Both the position numbers and the translations under genes were made by a program. Positions 17,612-25,500 of a stretch of 64,000 nucleotides of DNA are shown in pieces. The DNA comes from Anaerolineaceae bacterium (GTDB lineage Bacteria > Chloroflexota > Anaerolineae > Aggregatilineales > Phototrophicaceae), in contig WGMX01000006.1 of NCBI GenBank assembly GCA_016124855.1, positions 50,065 through 114,064 of the forward strand, in the 5' to 3' direction. The notes below the pieces were generated by a model. That model was given only the letters and a program-made list of their open reading frames with translations. It did not search any database and had not been told where the DNA came from. Position 1 is the first letter of the stretch; each line of letters begins with the position of its first letter.

Positions 17612-17814
17612 GACAACCTACTTCATCAATATTCCACTGCGTATAATAACGTTTTCGTTCAGTCAACTGGATTGTAGCGACCAAATCTAAACAAAGTATG
17701 ACAGAAAACAGGCTAACCCTCGAAAAATCGAGTAGAAATACTTACGTCCTGCTTATGGCATCTGGTTTATAAAAGTGCTACAGTGAGATGTCAGTTTGGG
17801 AGATGAGGTGACTT

Positions 17815-18354
17815 ATGTTAGAACAACTTGCGGATGCCAGCCGTCCGGTGCTGGACTTCCCTTACATCCGCCGAACACGCCGTAATCACGGCCTCGAACA
17901 TGCGACCATTACTGTACTCACACCCAAAGGCTACCGTTTGTCCGGTCGCAGTGACGACAGTGGTTTTGTGCTGCTGGGCGAAGTTCCGGTTGATGCGGTT
18001 GAAAAAGCATCTGCCGAAGCCCTGCGCCGGATGAAAGCCGGCGAACATCAATTGGCGGTGCATCCGAACTGCGGTACAAACTTGGTCACAACTGGTTTTC
18101 TGGCAACCGCTGTCGCCTTCTTGGGGATGGCAGGCAGCAACCGCAAAGATGCCATGAACCGTTTCCCCTTCGTCAGCACAGCCATGATGGGCGTGATTCT
18201 GTTTGGGCCGCTGTTGGGCATGAACCTGCAAAAGCACTTTACCACCGAAGGCAACCCCGGTGATCTGGAAATTGTGGGCATCACCCAGCGCGAAGTCAAC
18301 GTTCCGCTGAGTGGCAAAATGGTTGTCACACGAGTCAACACACGGGCGGGTTAA
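17815..18354 (+). CDS. DUF6391-like conserved protein
   Basis: 179 residues. The N-terminal half carries RRTRRNHGLEHATITVL, then GRSDDSGFVLLGEVP and a helix with EALRRMKAGEHQLAVHPNCGTNLVTTG; two hydrophobic segments follow (GFLATAVAFLGMAG and STAMMGVILFGPLLGMNLQ), then a short soluble tail. The conserved NH-x-LEHAT segment and HPNCGTN are reminiscent of the uncharacterised DUF6391 family of cyanobacteria and Chloroflexota; this match is from memory. GAGGTG lies 5 nt before the ATG. It is the first gene of a five-gene run ending in holA (gaps 12, -8, 25 and 3 bp). No function can be assigned. Confidence 0.75.
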   Translation: MLEQLADASRPVLDFPYIRRTRRNHGLEHATITVLTPKGYRLSGRSDDSGFVLLGEVPVDAVEKASAEALRRMKAGEHQLAVHPNCGTNLVTTGFLATAVAFLGMAGSNRKDAMNRFPFVSTAMMGVILFGPLLGMNLQKHFTTEGNPGDLEIVGITQREVNVPLSGKMVVTRVNTRAG

Positions 18355-18366
18355 GAGGTATAGAAA

Positions 18367-18669
18367 ATGGCAACTATTCACCCAATTGATACCATTATGT
18401 CTGATCCCGGCAATCGTGGTGGACAACCAATTATTGCGGGAACCTCGATCCGTGTTGTGGACGTAGTTGCTAGCCATATCTATCGTGGGTTACAGCCCGA
18501 AGAATTAGCTACCAACTTTGCGCTCGATATGGGACAAGTGTACGCGGCACTGGCCTACTATTATCAGCACAAATCTGAAATGGATACCCGAATGCGTCAA
18601 GATGCTGACGCGGCTGGCCAACTCCTCGCTGATTTTGAGGCAAAAGGAAAGTTGATTCGCGTTGAGTGA
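18367..18669 (+). CDS. DUF433 family antitoxin-like protein
   Basis: 100 residues with the DUF433 winged-helix pattern: DPGNRGGQPIIAGTSIRVVDVVASHIYRG, QPEELATNF.LDMGQVYAALAYYYQHKSEMD. DUF433 proteins are typical antitoxin partners of DUF5615 PIN-like toxins. The stop codon overlaps the start of the next gene by 8 bp, the usual arrangement of such pairs. AGAGGTATAG precedes the ATG. The pair is embedded in an otherwise housekeeping operon. Confidence 0.88.
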   Translation: MATIHPIDTIMSDPGNRGGQPIIAGTSIRVVDVVASHIYRGLQPEELATNFALDMGQVYAALAYYYQHKSEMDTRMRQDADAAGQLLADFEAKGKLIRVE

Positions 18670-19003
18670 ATTGAAGTTCTACTTTGATGAAAGTGTTGAA
18701 CTAGCAGTCAGTGAGCAACTTCTAGCGGGTGGGCTTGATGTCGTTTCGGCACACAGTTTGGATAAGCTAGGCGATAAAGACCCAAATCACTTGAAACGCG
18801 CAGGAGAGATGGAACGTGTTTTGTGCACATATGATACAGATTTCTTGCATTTGGCAGTCGAATTTACAGACCACCAAGGGATTATCTTTGCACAAGCTAG
18901 TAAGGCATCGATAGGTGGTTGGGTTAGGGAAATCAGAGCCTTACATGCACGGCTCAGTGCCGACGAAGTAGCGGGACAAGTTATTTTCCTCTCGACACGG
19001 TAG
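18662..19003 (+). CDS. DUF5615 PIN-like toxin
   Basis: 113 residues, starting at a TTG inside the end of the DUF433 gene. The sequence has the DUF5615 layout: LKFYFDESVELAVSEQLLAGG with an early acidic pair, DVVSAHSLDKLGDKDPNHLKRAG, and the second acidic motif VLCTYDTDFLHLA (Asp pair), close to PIN/Mut7-C nucleases. It is presumed to be an RNase toxin controlled by the upstream DUF433 protein. It lies in the holA operon, 25 bp before a CoA-binding protein gene. Confidence 0.85.
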   Translation: MSELKFYFDESVELAVSEQLLAGGLDVVSAHSLDKLGDKDPNHLKRAGEMERVLCTYDTDFLHLAVEFTDHQGIIFAQASKASIGGWVREIRALHARLSADEVAGQVIFLSTR

Positions 19004-19028
19004 AGACTATAAAAAGGTAGATAAAACA

Positions 19029-19463
19029 ATGGCTCATGACCTCAACAAAGATGAACATATCCGCCGTGAAGTGATTATTCACTCGCCGGTAATCGCTATC
19101 GTCGGGCGTTCGGATGACCATTACTACACCAGCTATCAGGTTGGCGAATACCTCATCAAAGAAGGATTCACCGTCTATAATGTAAACCCGAACTTGGACG
19201 AGATTGACGGCGAGGATGTGTATAAGTCATTGAAAGATATTCCCGAAAAGGTCAACATCGTCGATGTATTTCGCCGTTCGGACTTTCTTCCTGAAGTTGT
19301 CCAAGATGCCATCGACATTGGCGCGGAAACGGTTTGGGGGCAGCTCGGGGTACAGAATGATGAAGCCCGTTTACTGGCGCTCGGCGCGGGATTGAACTTT
19401 GCCCAAAACATCTGCCTTCGCACCGAACATGAATGCTTATTTAAAGGGATGCAGCAGGGTTAA
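19029..19463 (+). CDS. CoA-binding domain protein (YccU-like)
   Basis: 144 residues forming a single Rossmann-like CoA_binding domain: VIAIVGRSDDHYYTSYQVGEYLIKEGFTVYNVNPN near the N-terminus, VDVFRRSDFLPEVVQDAIDIGAETVWGQLGVQND in the middle, and an ICLRTEHECLF end. Relatives bind CoA or nucleotides; the physiological role of stand-alone members is unclear. It is followed after 3 bp by holA and belongs to the same transcription unit. Confidence 0.9.
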   Translation: MAHDLNKDEHIRREVIIHSPVIAIVGRSDDHYYTSYQVGEYLIKEGFTVYNVNPNLDEIDGEDVYKSLKDIPEKVNIVDVFRRSDFLPEVVQDAIDIGAETVWGQLGVQNDEARLLALGAGLNFAQNICLRTEHECLFKGMQQG

Positions 19464-19466
19464 AAG

Positions 19467-20462
19467 ATGGCGGCGAAATCTACCACAACCTTCTATATCC
19501 TGCACGGCGACGATGACTTCAGTCTGGAACAAGAAGTCGATAACCTGCGTTCCAAAATGAGCGATGATAACGGCGACCTCAACACCAGTGAGTTTGAAGG
19601 TTCGTCCGCCAGTCCGGCGGAAGTGGTCAATGCCGTTAGCTCTTATCCCTTCCTCTCGGATAAGCGCTTGGTCATCGTCAAAGGGATGATCGGGTGGATT
19701 ACTCGTAAAGGGGCGGGGGAGACAGGCAAGAAAGCGGTTGAAGTTTTAGCTTCTGCCCTGCCCTCCCTGCCGGAATGGGCGCGGTTGGTGTTTGTCGAGC
19801 GCCAGACTTTACCGGATAGCAATAAGCTGGTGAAGCTGGCAAAAGAACTGGAAAACGGTTACGAAAAAGCCTTCAGCGCGCCCAAAGACAGTACCGGTTG
19901 GATTTTGCGACGGGCGAAAGAGGCTTACGAGGCTGAAATCCAACCACCAGCAGCCGCAGCCTTAGCCAGTGTTATCGGCAATGACCTGCGACGGGCAGAT
20001 AATGAACTGGTCAAACTGATAAGCTATGTAGATGGCGCAAGGGCAATCACCGAAGCCGATGTCTCGTTATTAACACCGTATGTTGCAGAAGCCGAAATCT
20101 TCAAGATGGTGGACGCACTGGCGGAAGGTCGAGGTGGCGCGGCGCTGGAGATGATGCACCGGCTGTTGATGGAAAAAGACAACGACCCGTTCAAAATCTA
20201 CGGCATGATCATACGCCAGTTCCGCCTGCTGCTGACCGCCAAGGAATTTTTGGTGGGCGGCGGCTATCCCAACCAGATGGCGGAAGAACTCCACATGAAT
20301 CCCTATGTCGCGAAAAAGATGACGCAGCAAGCGCGGGCTTTTACATTACCCCAGTTAGAGCAGGTGTACCGCGCACTGTTGGAAAACGACATTCGCATGA
20401 AGACCGGACGCATCGAACCTCAGTTAGCGCTTGACCTTTTAGTTGCTGGTTTAACCCACTAA
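19467..20462 (+). CDS. holA: DNA polymerase III delta subunit
   Basis: 331 residues, the usual HolA length. It begins with FYILHGDDDFSLEQEVDNLRSKM (P-loop-like but degenerate ATPase domain I), continues with VVNAVSSYPFLSDKRLVIVKGM and ends with the helical collar domain (ALLENDIRMKTGRIEPQLALDLLVAGL). Delta opens the beta clamp inside the clamp loader. It is the last gene of the DUF6391-DUF433-DUF5615-CoA-binding-holA run; the gap that follows holds a palindrome but no clear terminator. Confidence 0.93.
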   Translation: MAAKSTTTFYILHGDDDFSLEQEVDNLRSKMSDDNGDLNTSEFEGSSASPAEVVNAVSSYPFLSDKRLVIVKGMIGWITRKGAGETGKKAVEVLASALPSLPEWARLVFVERQTLPDSNKLVKLAKELENGYEKAFSAPKDSTGWILRRAKEAYEAEIQPPAAAALASVIGNDLRRADNELVKLISYVDGARAITEADVSLLTPYVAEAEIFKMVDALAEGRGGAALEMMHRLLMEKDNDPFKIYGMIIRQFRLLLTAKEFLVGGGYPNQMAEELHMNPYVAKKMTQQARAFTLPQLEQVYRALLENDIRMKTGRIEPQLALDLLVAGLTH

Positions 20463-20513
20463 CGCAAAACCCGCCTGTTGACAAATATCCTCATTTTCCG
20501 TTAATGTCTAAGA

Positions 20514-20528
20514 GTACTATATTAGTAC
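20514..20528. promoter_or_regulatory. Palindrome upstream of the secreted PPC protein gene
   Basis: GTACTA-TAT-TAGTAC is a perfect 6-bp inverted repeat with 3-nt spacer. A TTGACA box lies at 20478-20483, about 30 bp upstream, with a weak -10 (TTAATG) after a 17-bp spacer, so the palindrome would sit near a start site and could be an operator. A second small hairpin, TGGGG/CCCCA, lies at 20557-20573. Confidence 0.4.
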
Positions 20529-20642
20529 AAAAGTCGTAATCAGAAATACTCATTTTTGGGGGTTTCGTCCCCATGTTTATGCTTTATTGTTTATAAATGT
20601 GAATAATGAAAGATAGATTAGCAGCATAAGGAGAGGACGCAA

Positions 20643-21617
20643 ATGGCTCACAAGATCGTTGGTATTTTATCGTTGACCTTTATTGCCGCCTTATTATTAA
20701 TAGCTGCCCCGGTTGCAGCTGCCGCAAAAAGTGACTGCGGTAAAATTGATGAGATGAGTCCTGACGACAGCCGCGACGACACCATCACCAAGAAAAGTTA
20801 TGCACAGGTTTACTGTTTTATCGGTTTCGAGGGTGATGAAGTCGTCATTGATATGACGGCAACCAGCGGTAATCTTGATCCGTATCTCGCCCTCGCCGAT
20901 ATCACCGGCAAAACCATCTTCGTCGAAAATGACAATATCTCAAAGAAGAACACGGATGCCCACATTGAATATACGCTGGAAAGCGACGGCGCGTATATTA
21001 TTCTAGCGACGCATAAAGGTGGCAAGAGTGGTACCAGTACTGGCGATTACACCCTGACTTACACATCTTCAGGCGGCGGTGGAAACTCGAACCTCTCGAC
21101 CATTTCATTATTCGATGACACCATCACCGTTTCTTATCCATCAACAATGGCCTTCCGCGCCGGAACCAGTGACGCCAACGCCACACTTGCCAGCGACAAG
21201 ACTGCCCTTAAAGCCAAACCCACTGCCCTAAAGAGTGGACAGTACCTAATTTCGCTTGACGTTTTGAGCTATGACAGCGTGCAAACTGTTACCGATGTAT
21301 TCGTTAAAAACAAGAAATTTGCGGATTTCGTCAAGAAATATGGCAAGAAAGCAGCGCCGGCTTATCTCGCCTTGCTAGAGGCCAGTTTGCTAACGGATGC
21401 TACGCTAAAGACCTTTGGCGAAGTCACGTTGGGCAACTTGGATGTGGTCAAAGCATCATGGGAACGTGACATCAGTGTAGGGACTATCGCCTATGCCTTT
21501 AAAACGGACGGCGGCGACTTTATGCTGGTGACGGGACATGTGGGCGGCAACAATTCAACGGTCACGAAATTTGAAACCTTTATGGATGCACTGGTTAAAA
21601 GCATCTCTTTCAACTAA
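20643..21617 (+). CDS. Secreted protein with PPC-like beta domain
   Basis: 324 residues with a signal peptide ending near residue 28 (LLLIAAPVAAAA). Residues about 30-145 match a bacterial pre-peptidase C-terminal (PPC) type beta-sandwich: SYAQVYCFIGFEGDEVVIDMTATSGNLDPYLALADITG and DGAYIILATHKGG..GDYTLTY. A glycine-rich linker (SGGGGNSN) leads to a C-terminal domain of about 175 residues with an alpha/beta pattern that I do not recognise. The protein is probably exported and non-enzymatic. GGAGAGGA lies upstream of the ATG and a strong terminator follows the stop. Confidence 0.8.
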   Translation: MAHKIVGILSLTFIAALLLIAAPVAAAAKSDCGKIDEMSPDDSRDDTITKKSYAQVYCFIGFEGDEVVIDMTATSGNLDPYLALADITGKTIFVENDNISKKNTDAHIEYTLESDGAYIILATHKGGKSGTSTGDYTLTYTSSGGGGNSNLSTISLFDDTITVSYPSTMAFRAGTSDANATLASDKTALKAKPTALKSGQYLISLDVLSYDSVQTVTDVFVKNKKFADFVKKYGKKAAPAYLALLEASLLTDATLKTFGEVTLGNLDVVKASWERDISVGTIAYAFKTDGGDFMLVTGHVGGNNSTVTKFETFMDALVKSISFN

Positions 21618-21632
21618 GCACTAACCTCAGAG

Positions 21633-21676
21633 ATACCCACTGGGTACGACAATCCGTATCCAGTGGGTATTGTTTT
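21633..21676 (+). terminator. Rho-independent terminator after the PPC gene
   Basis: An 11-bp stem ATACCCACTGG / CCAGTGGGTAT (21633-21643 with 21660-21670), extended by an imperfect inner GTACG/CGTAT, followed by TGTTTTTT. It starts 15 bp after the stop codon. Confidence 0.88.
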
Positions 21677-21924
21677 TTCCTCATATTCAAAACCAACTCA
21701 TTCGCACTTTTCGATTTGATCGTGTCGTGTCAGCAATAAAACTGAATGCTCACTGGCACGATACCACCTCAACTGTTTTTAATTTTCCCTGCTGTTTTAG
21801 ATTTATATGCTAATCGGCGAAGTTACGCCCCACAAATTGGGGGTTTGGCGGATGTAACTTTCGACCACCTAAGTGCGTATAAATAGATGTAAAACATTTC
21901 CGAAAGATGGAGGAAGTAAACGCA
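21677..21924. other. Upstream region of the GlsB-like gene
   Basis: No gene is visible in this stretch (part of a 307-bp gap). It contains an imperfect hairpin at 21822-21858 (GTTAC/GTAAC ends with CCCC and GGGG in the middle). The CCCCACAAATTGGGGGT core resembles GCCCCACATTTGGGGGT on the minus strand at 4469-4485. AT-rich sequence between 21760 and 21815 could hold a promoter, but I cannot point to one box pair. Confidence 0.4.
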
Positions 21925-22257
21925 ATGGGTATCGTGGTCTTTTTCATCCTCGCTTTTGTGGCGCTGTGGGTGCTTTCTGGTCTGCTGCATATTGGCTTGG
22001 CACTGCTCCTGCCCGCACTGTTGTGGATGTTAGCAGGGATGTTCGCCGGACGGATTATGCGCGGTCGTGGTTACGGCCCAATCGCCGACATTCTACTGGG
22101 TTTGGCCGGTGGCATCGTCGGTCGCTGGTTGTTCGGCCTGTTGGGCGTCAGCATCGGCAGCGGTCTAATCGCCAGCTTGGTCGTCGGCACAATTGGTGCA
22201 GTGGTGCTGGTGGGGTTGGGGCGTGTGTTGAACGGTAATCGTCAACAACTTGCCTAA
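21925..22257 (+). CDS. GlsB/YeaQ/YmgE family small membrane protein
   Basis: 110 residues, almost entirely hydrophobic, with about four membrane segments. The family signature appears as GMFAGRIMRGRGYGPIADILLGLAGGIVGRWLF followed by GSGLIASLVVGTIGAVVLV. These transglycosylase-associated proteins are general-stress membrane proteins of unknown mechanism. I chose the ATG at 21925 because GGAGGA lies 10 nt upstream; the ATG at 21907 overlaps that site. A terminator hairpin follows the gene. Confidence 0.85.
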   Translation: MGIVVFFILAFVALWVLSGLLHIGLALLLPALLWMLAGMFAGRIMRGRGYGPIADILLGLAGGIVGRWLFGLLGVSIGSGLIASLVVGTIGAVVLVGLGRVLNGNRQQLA

Positions 22258-22276
22258 TTCAAAATTAGCCAATCGA

Positions 22277-22302
22277 AGGGGCGCGAACTTGCGCCTCTTT
22301 TG
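22277..22302 (+). terminator. Terminator after the GlsB-like gene
   Basis: An 8-bp stem AGGGGCGC / GCGCCTCT (one G-T pair) with loop GAACTT, followed by TTTTG. Confidence 0.75.
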
Positions 22303-22382
22303 ATTCATCATGGGAAAAGTTTGAGCTTCTCGCTTTATGATAGAGAAACAAGCTGATGGTGATGTTGGAGGTTAGATTCGGG

Positions 22383-22766
22383 ATGAGCATTCAAGTCGTC
22401 TGGGATGATGCGGAACAATCCATCGTGCGCTGGGATTTCGAACCTGAATGGGATTGGAATGATTTTTGGGAAGCATTCGCTGAGTCTATCCGAATAGGCG
22501 AAGGCTACAGCAAGCGAGTTGATGTGATACCGAATGTGACCAACACCAAAAGACTGCCGATTGGCGCATTAGGAGCATTTAAATCGGTGGATACGAAACT
22601 GCCTGATTTTGTAAATTTGGTGGTCGTGGCAGGTTCGGACAGTATAACGCGGATGGTTATCAAAACCTTCGCGCAAATTAACCGGATTGATTCATGGCGC
22701 ACCGCCACAACGGTCGATGAAGCGCGGGCAATTATCGCAGCAGACCGGCAAATGCATCCCACATAA
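22383..22766 (+). CDS. Hypothetical protein, possibly STAS-like fold
   Basis: 127 residues from the ATG at 22383; the open frame extends back to 22356, but a GGAGG between the two starts supports the later one. Alternating beta strands and helices are visible (SIQVVWDDAEQSIVRWDFEP, FWEAFAESIRIGE, RVDVIPNVTNTKRLPIGAL, FVNLVVVAGSDSITRMVIKTF, TTVDEARAIIAADR), a pattern that recalls STAS or SpoIIAA-like domains of unknown ligand. I do not recognise a named family. Transcribed alone. Confidence 0.6.
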   Translation: MSIQVVWDDAEQSIVRWDFEPEWDWNDFWEAFAESIRIGEGYSKRVDVIPNVTNTKRLPIGALGAFKSVDTKLPDFVNLVVVAGSDSITRMVIKTFAQINRIDSWRTATTVDEARAIIAADRQMHPT

Positions 22767-22887
22767 ACAGTTCTTCATGTCGGATACCTCACGGGATAAA
22801 TGTTACAGAATCTTAACTTTTTGTGGGCGTTTTTGAAGTCAATTATGCTAACATCGGCCATCCTGACTTGATGAGTAGGAGGTTGAT

Positions 22888-23625
22888 ATGCAACAAAAAA
22901 TGGACTCTATACTGCCCGCGCCGTTCTCATGGATTGACATTCCCAATAAAGATTACCGTATCGCCAAGTATCCGATTACGAATGCACAGTATGCCAAGTT
23001 TATCGAAGCCGATGGTTATAACCATCGCCGATGGTGGACGGATGCTGGATGGGAGGCCAAACAGCAGGGTTTATTGCTGGACTTCATGAAAGGTGAAGGG
23101 GCTGCCACCCATCAGCCTTGGACAGAACCGCGCCATTGGCACGAGAGCCAATTCAACGGGGTGGAGTATCCAGTTGTCGGCGTGACGTGGTACGAAGCGG
23201 TTGCCTTCTGCCAATGGTTAAGTGACGTATCAGGCGAGAAAATCATGCTGCCAACGGAAGAACAGTGGCAGTATGCCGCTCAGGGTGATGACGGTCGCCT
23301 GTATCCGTGGGGAAACGAGTGGGACTGTACCCGCTGTAACAATTCGGTCAAACCCTGCCACAGTGAAGGCACAACCCCTGTGCGCCAGTATGAAGGCAAA
23401 GGTGATAGTCCTTTTGGTGTAGTTGATATGTCGGGGAACGTCTGGGAATGGTGCTTAACCGAATACGAGTCCAAATCCAATGAGCTTACCGGCAGCGCGG
23501 CCCGCATCATACGTGGTGGCGGCTGGTTCTACTTTAGTACAGCCGACTGCCGCACCAATTTTTCGTATTATGACTTCCCCTTCGGCTGCTACAGCTTTAG
23601 GGGCTTTCGCATAATTCGTACGTAA
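22888..23625 (+). CDS. SUMF1 (formylglycine-generating enzyme fold) protein
   Basis: 245 residues, a single SUMF1/FGE-sulfatase domain: YRIAKYPITNAQYAKFIEADGY, YPVVGVTWYEAVAFCQWLS, LPTEEQWQYAAQGDDGRLYPWGNEWD, SPFGVVDMSGNVWEWC and IIRGGGWF. The ending FRGFRIIRT is typical. The first copper-binding Cys of true formylglycine-generating enzymes appears replaced by Phe (GGWFYF), while a second Cys is kept (ADCRTN), so it is more likely a non-FGE member. AGGAGG precedes the ATG by 5 nt. No sulfatase gene is nearby. It is convergent with the histidine kinase. Confidence 0.87.
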   Translation: MQQKMDSILPAPFSWIDIPNKDYRIAKYPITNAQYAKFIEADGYNHRRWWTDAGWEAKQQGLLLDFMKGEGAATHQPWTEPRHWHESQFNGVEYPVVGVTWYEAVAFCQWLSDVSGEKIMLPTEEQWQYAAQGDDGRLYPWGNEWDCTRCNNSVKPCHSEGTTPVRQYEGKGDSPFGVVDMSGNVWEWCLTEYESKSNELTGSAARIIRGGGWFYFSTADCRTNFSYYDFPFGCYSFRGFRIIRT

Positions 23626-23643
23626 CGGCGAAGCAGTGGTCTT

Positions 23644-25494
23644 TTAGAGCGCCACCGGAACACTAAAGCTGAAGGTACTGCCCTTGCCGACTTCGCTTTC
23701 GATGTGAATGCCATCGCCCATTTGCTCAACCAAACTGCGGGTGATGGCAAAGCCTAAGCCAGTTCCCGGTCGTGAGCGTGTGAAATCATCATCGGCACGC
23801 CAGAACTTCGTGCCGAGTTTAGCGACAGCATCCCGCGACAGCCCGATGCCGGTATCCGTCACGCTGAATTGAATTTGAGCATCGTTCATTTGACGAACGC
23901 TGAATGTGATCTTGCCACCGTCGGGTGTGTATTTATAGGCATTGCTGACGAGGTTGGTTAGTACTTGAAGCAGGCGGTAGTAATCAACCTGCATATCGGG
24001 GAGTTCTGGCTGAACATCCTCGATATATTCGTGATGATATTCCTGCATCTGGGTCATCGTTCCGTCACGCACGGCCTGCACGATGTCGCCGACTGGCACA
24101 CGCGACTCGTTCATATAGAAGTGACCGCTCTCGATACGGCTAATATCTGCTAAATCAGACACCAGAATCGCCATGCGTTTGACGGTATCCTTCACCCGCT
24201 GCAAAAACTCTTTTTGACGGTCTGAAAGTTCGCCAACCATGAGCGCTAAGTCCGTATACCCCGATATACTGGTCATCGGCACTTTCAGGTCATGCGCCAC
24301 AATGCCTACAAATTCGCTTTTAGCGAGGTTAGCCGCTTGAACAGCCGCATATAAACGGGCATTTTCGATAGAAACGGCGGCGCGCACCACCATGCGCTCG
24401 ATTAAATCCTGCTGATCCGATGTAAAGCCTTCCGTGCCCTGCCGCTTGATGACGACCACACCAAACACCGTATTTTCACGGGCTATGGGAACCATCGTGA
24501 TACTGTAATCGAGGTCTGTTTGATCACCGCTCACGGTTATCGGTTTGCCGCTTGTAACGACATCCATCAGATGCGGGTAGGTTTCATCCAGATACACGGG
24601 TTGGACATCTTCCTGCCCGTAATGATGCACGGCATGAACATGTTCACCTTCTAATAAGCCAAGGTGTCCGCTGGTGGCATTCGACAGACGGCACGCCCAT
24701 TCAAGCGTGATTTGCATCGCTTTATCGGCATCCAGCGTTTCATTAAGCTGACGATCAACACGTCGCAGCGTTTGTAATTCTTCAACACGGGCAGACAGGG
24801 CATGATCCGTCGCACTAAAGAGACGCGCGTTGTCGATAGCGATAGCGGCTTGCCCGGCGAAGGTATCCAAAGCCGCCAGATCATCATCGACAAATAAACC
24901 GGTCGTCATGCGGTTGTCCACATAAACCACGCCGATGACGATACCCCGCGCACGCAGTGGTGTCGCCATAATGCTGCGAAGTGCCTGCCCGATGATGCTG
25001 GCCTGCCCGGAAAAACGCGGGTCTTCGATAGCATTGTTGGTGACAACCGGCTTGCCGCTGTCTAAGACCTGATTGGTGATGGTGCGGCTGAACTTGAAAT
25101 CATCGCTGCCGAGAGTCTTCTGATCGAGGTTACGGGCAACCTGCACCGTCATACCACCATCATCATTGCGCAGCATCAGAAAACCGCGATCCGCGCCCGT
25201 CAGATTAATGATGGCATCCATCACTTGGTTAAGAACGGTTTGCAAATCCAACGACTCACCCAACATACGGCTGACGTTGTAAAGTGCCTGAAACCGCCCT
25301 TCTTTCTTGCGCTGCTTGCGTTCAGCGTCAATGCGGCCTAAAAGATCGACTAAGGTTTCGACCTGTTTTGACAAAAACTGCCCATCAACCCGTCCGCTGC
25401 TAAGCTGTCCACGAATAATGTTGATGTTCTGACGGATGCTTGCGATTTCTGTATCGGAAATAGGGGAAGCCGGAGCGGTTGGATTGGTCGTCAT
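23644..25494 (-). CDS. Tandem-GAF sensor histidine kinase
   Basis: 616 residues, no membrane segments, so cytoplasmic. A coiled N-terminus (about 15-65) is followed by GAF1 (about 80-230, ADRGFLMLRNDDGG, VYVDNRMTTGLF), GAF2 (about 245-390), a HisKA helix pair with the phospho-acceptor His in FVGIVAHDLKVPMTSISGYTDL, and HATPase_c with LVSNAYKYTPDGG, DTGIGLS and GTGLGFAI. It senses an intracellular or gas/redox signal through GAF domains and phosphorylates an unlinked response regulator; none is adjacent. It starts 6 bp after the endonuclease III gene, suggesting co-transcription. Confidence 0.93.
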   Translation of the reverse strand: MTTNPTAPASPISDTEIASIRQNINIIRGQLSSGRVDGQFLSKQVETLVDLLGRIDAERKQRKKEGRFQALYNVSRMLGESLDLQTVLNQVMDAIINLTGADRGFLMLRNDDGGMTVQVARNLDQKTLGSDDFKFSRTITNQVLDSGKPVVTNNAIEDPRFSGQASIIGQALRSIMATPLRARGIVIGVVYVDNRMTTGLFVDDDLAALDTFAGQAAIAIDNARLFSATDHALSARVEELQTLRRVDRQLNETLDADKAMQITLEWACRLSNATSGHLGLLEGEHVHAVHHYGQEDVQPVYLDETYPHLMDVVTSGKPITVSGDQTDLDYSITMVPIARENTVFGVVVIKRQGTEGFTSDQQDLIERMVVRAAVSIENARLYAAVQAANLAKSEFVGIVAHDLKVPMTSISGYTDLALMVGELSDRQKEFLQRVKDTVKRMAILVSDLADISRIESGHFYMNESRVPVGDIVQAVRDGTMTQMQEYHHEYIEDVQPELPDMQVDYYRLLQVLTNLVSNAYKYTPDGGKITFSVRQMNDAQIQFSVTDTGIGLSRDAVAKLGTKFWRADDDFTRSRPGTGLGFAITRSLVEQMGDGIHIESEVGKGSTFSFSVPVAL

Positions 25495-25500
25495 ACCTGT

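Noticed and set aside
17818..18477. 219-residue minus-strand frame opposite the DUF6391-like gene
   Set aside because: Cys/His/Arg-rich shadow of a well-supported plus-strand gene with a good ribosome site.
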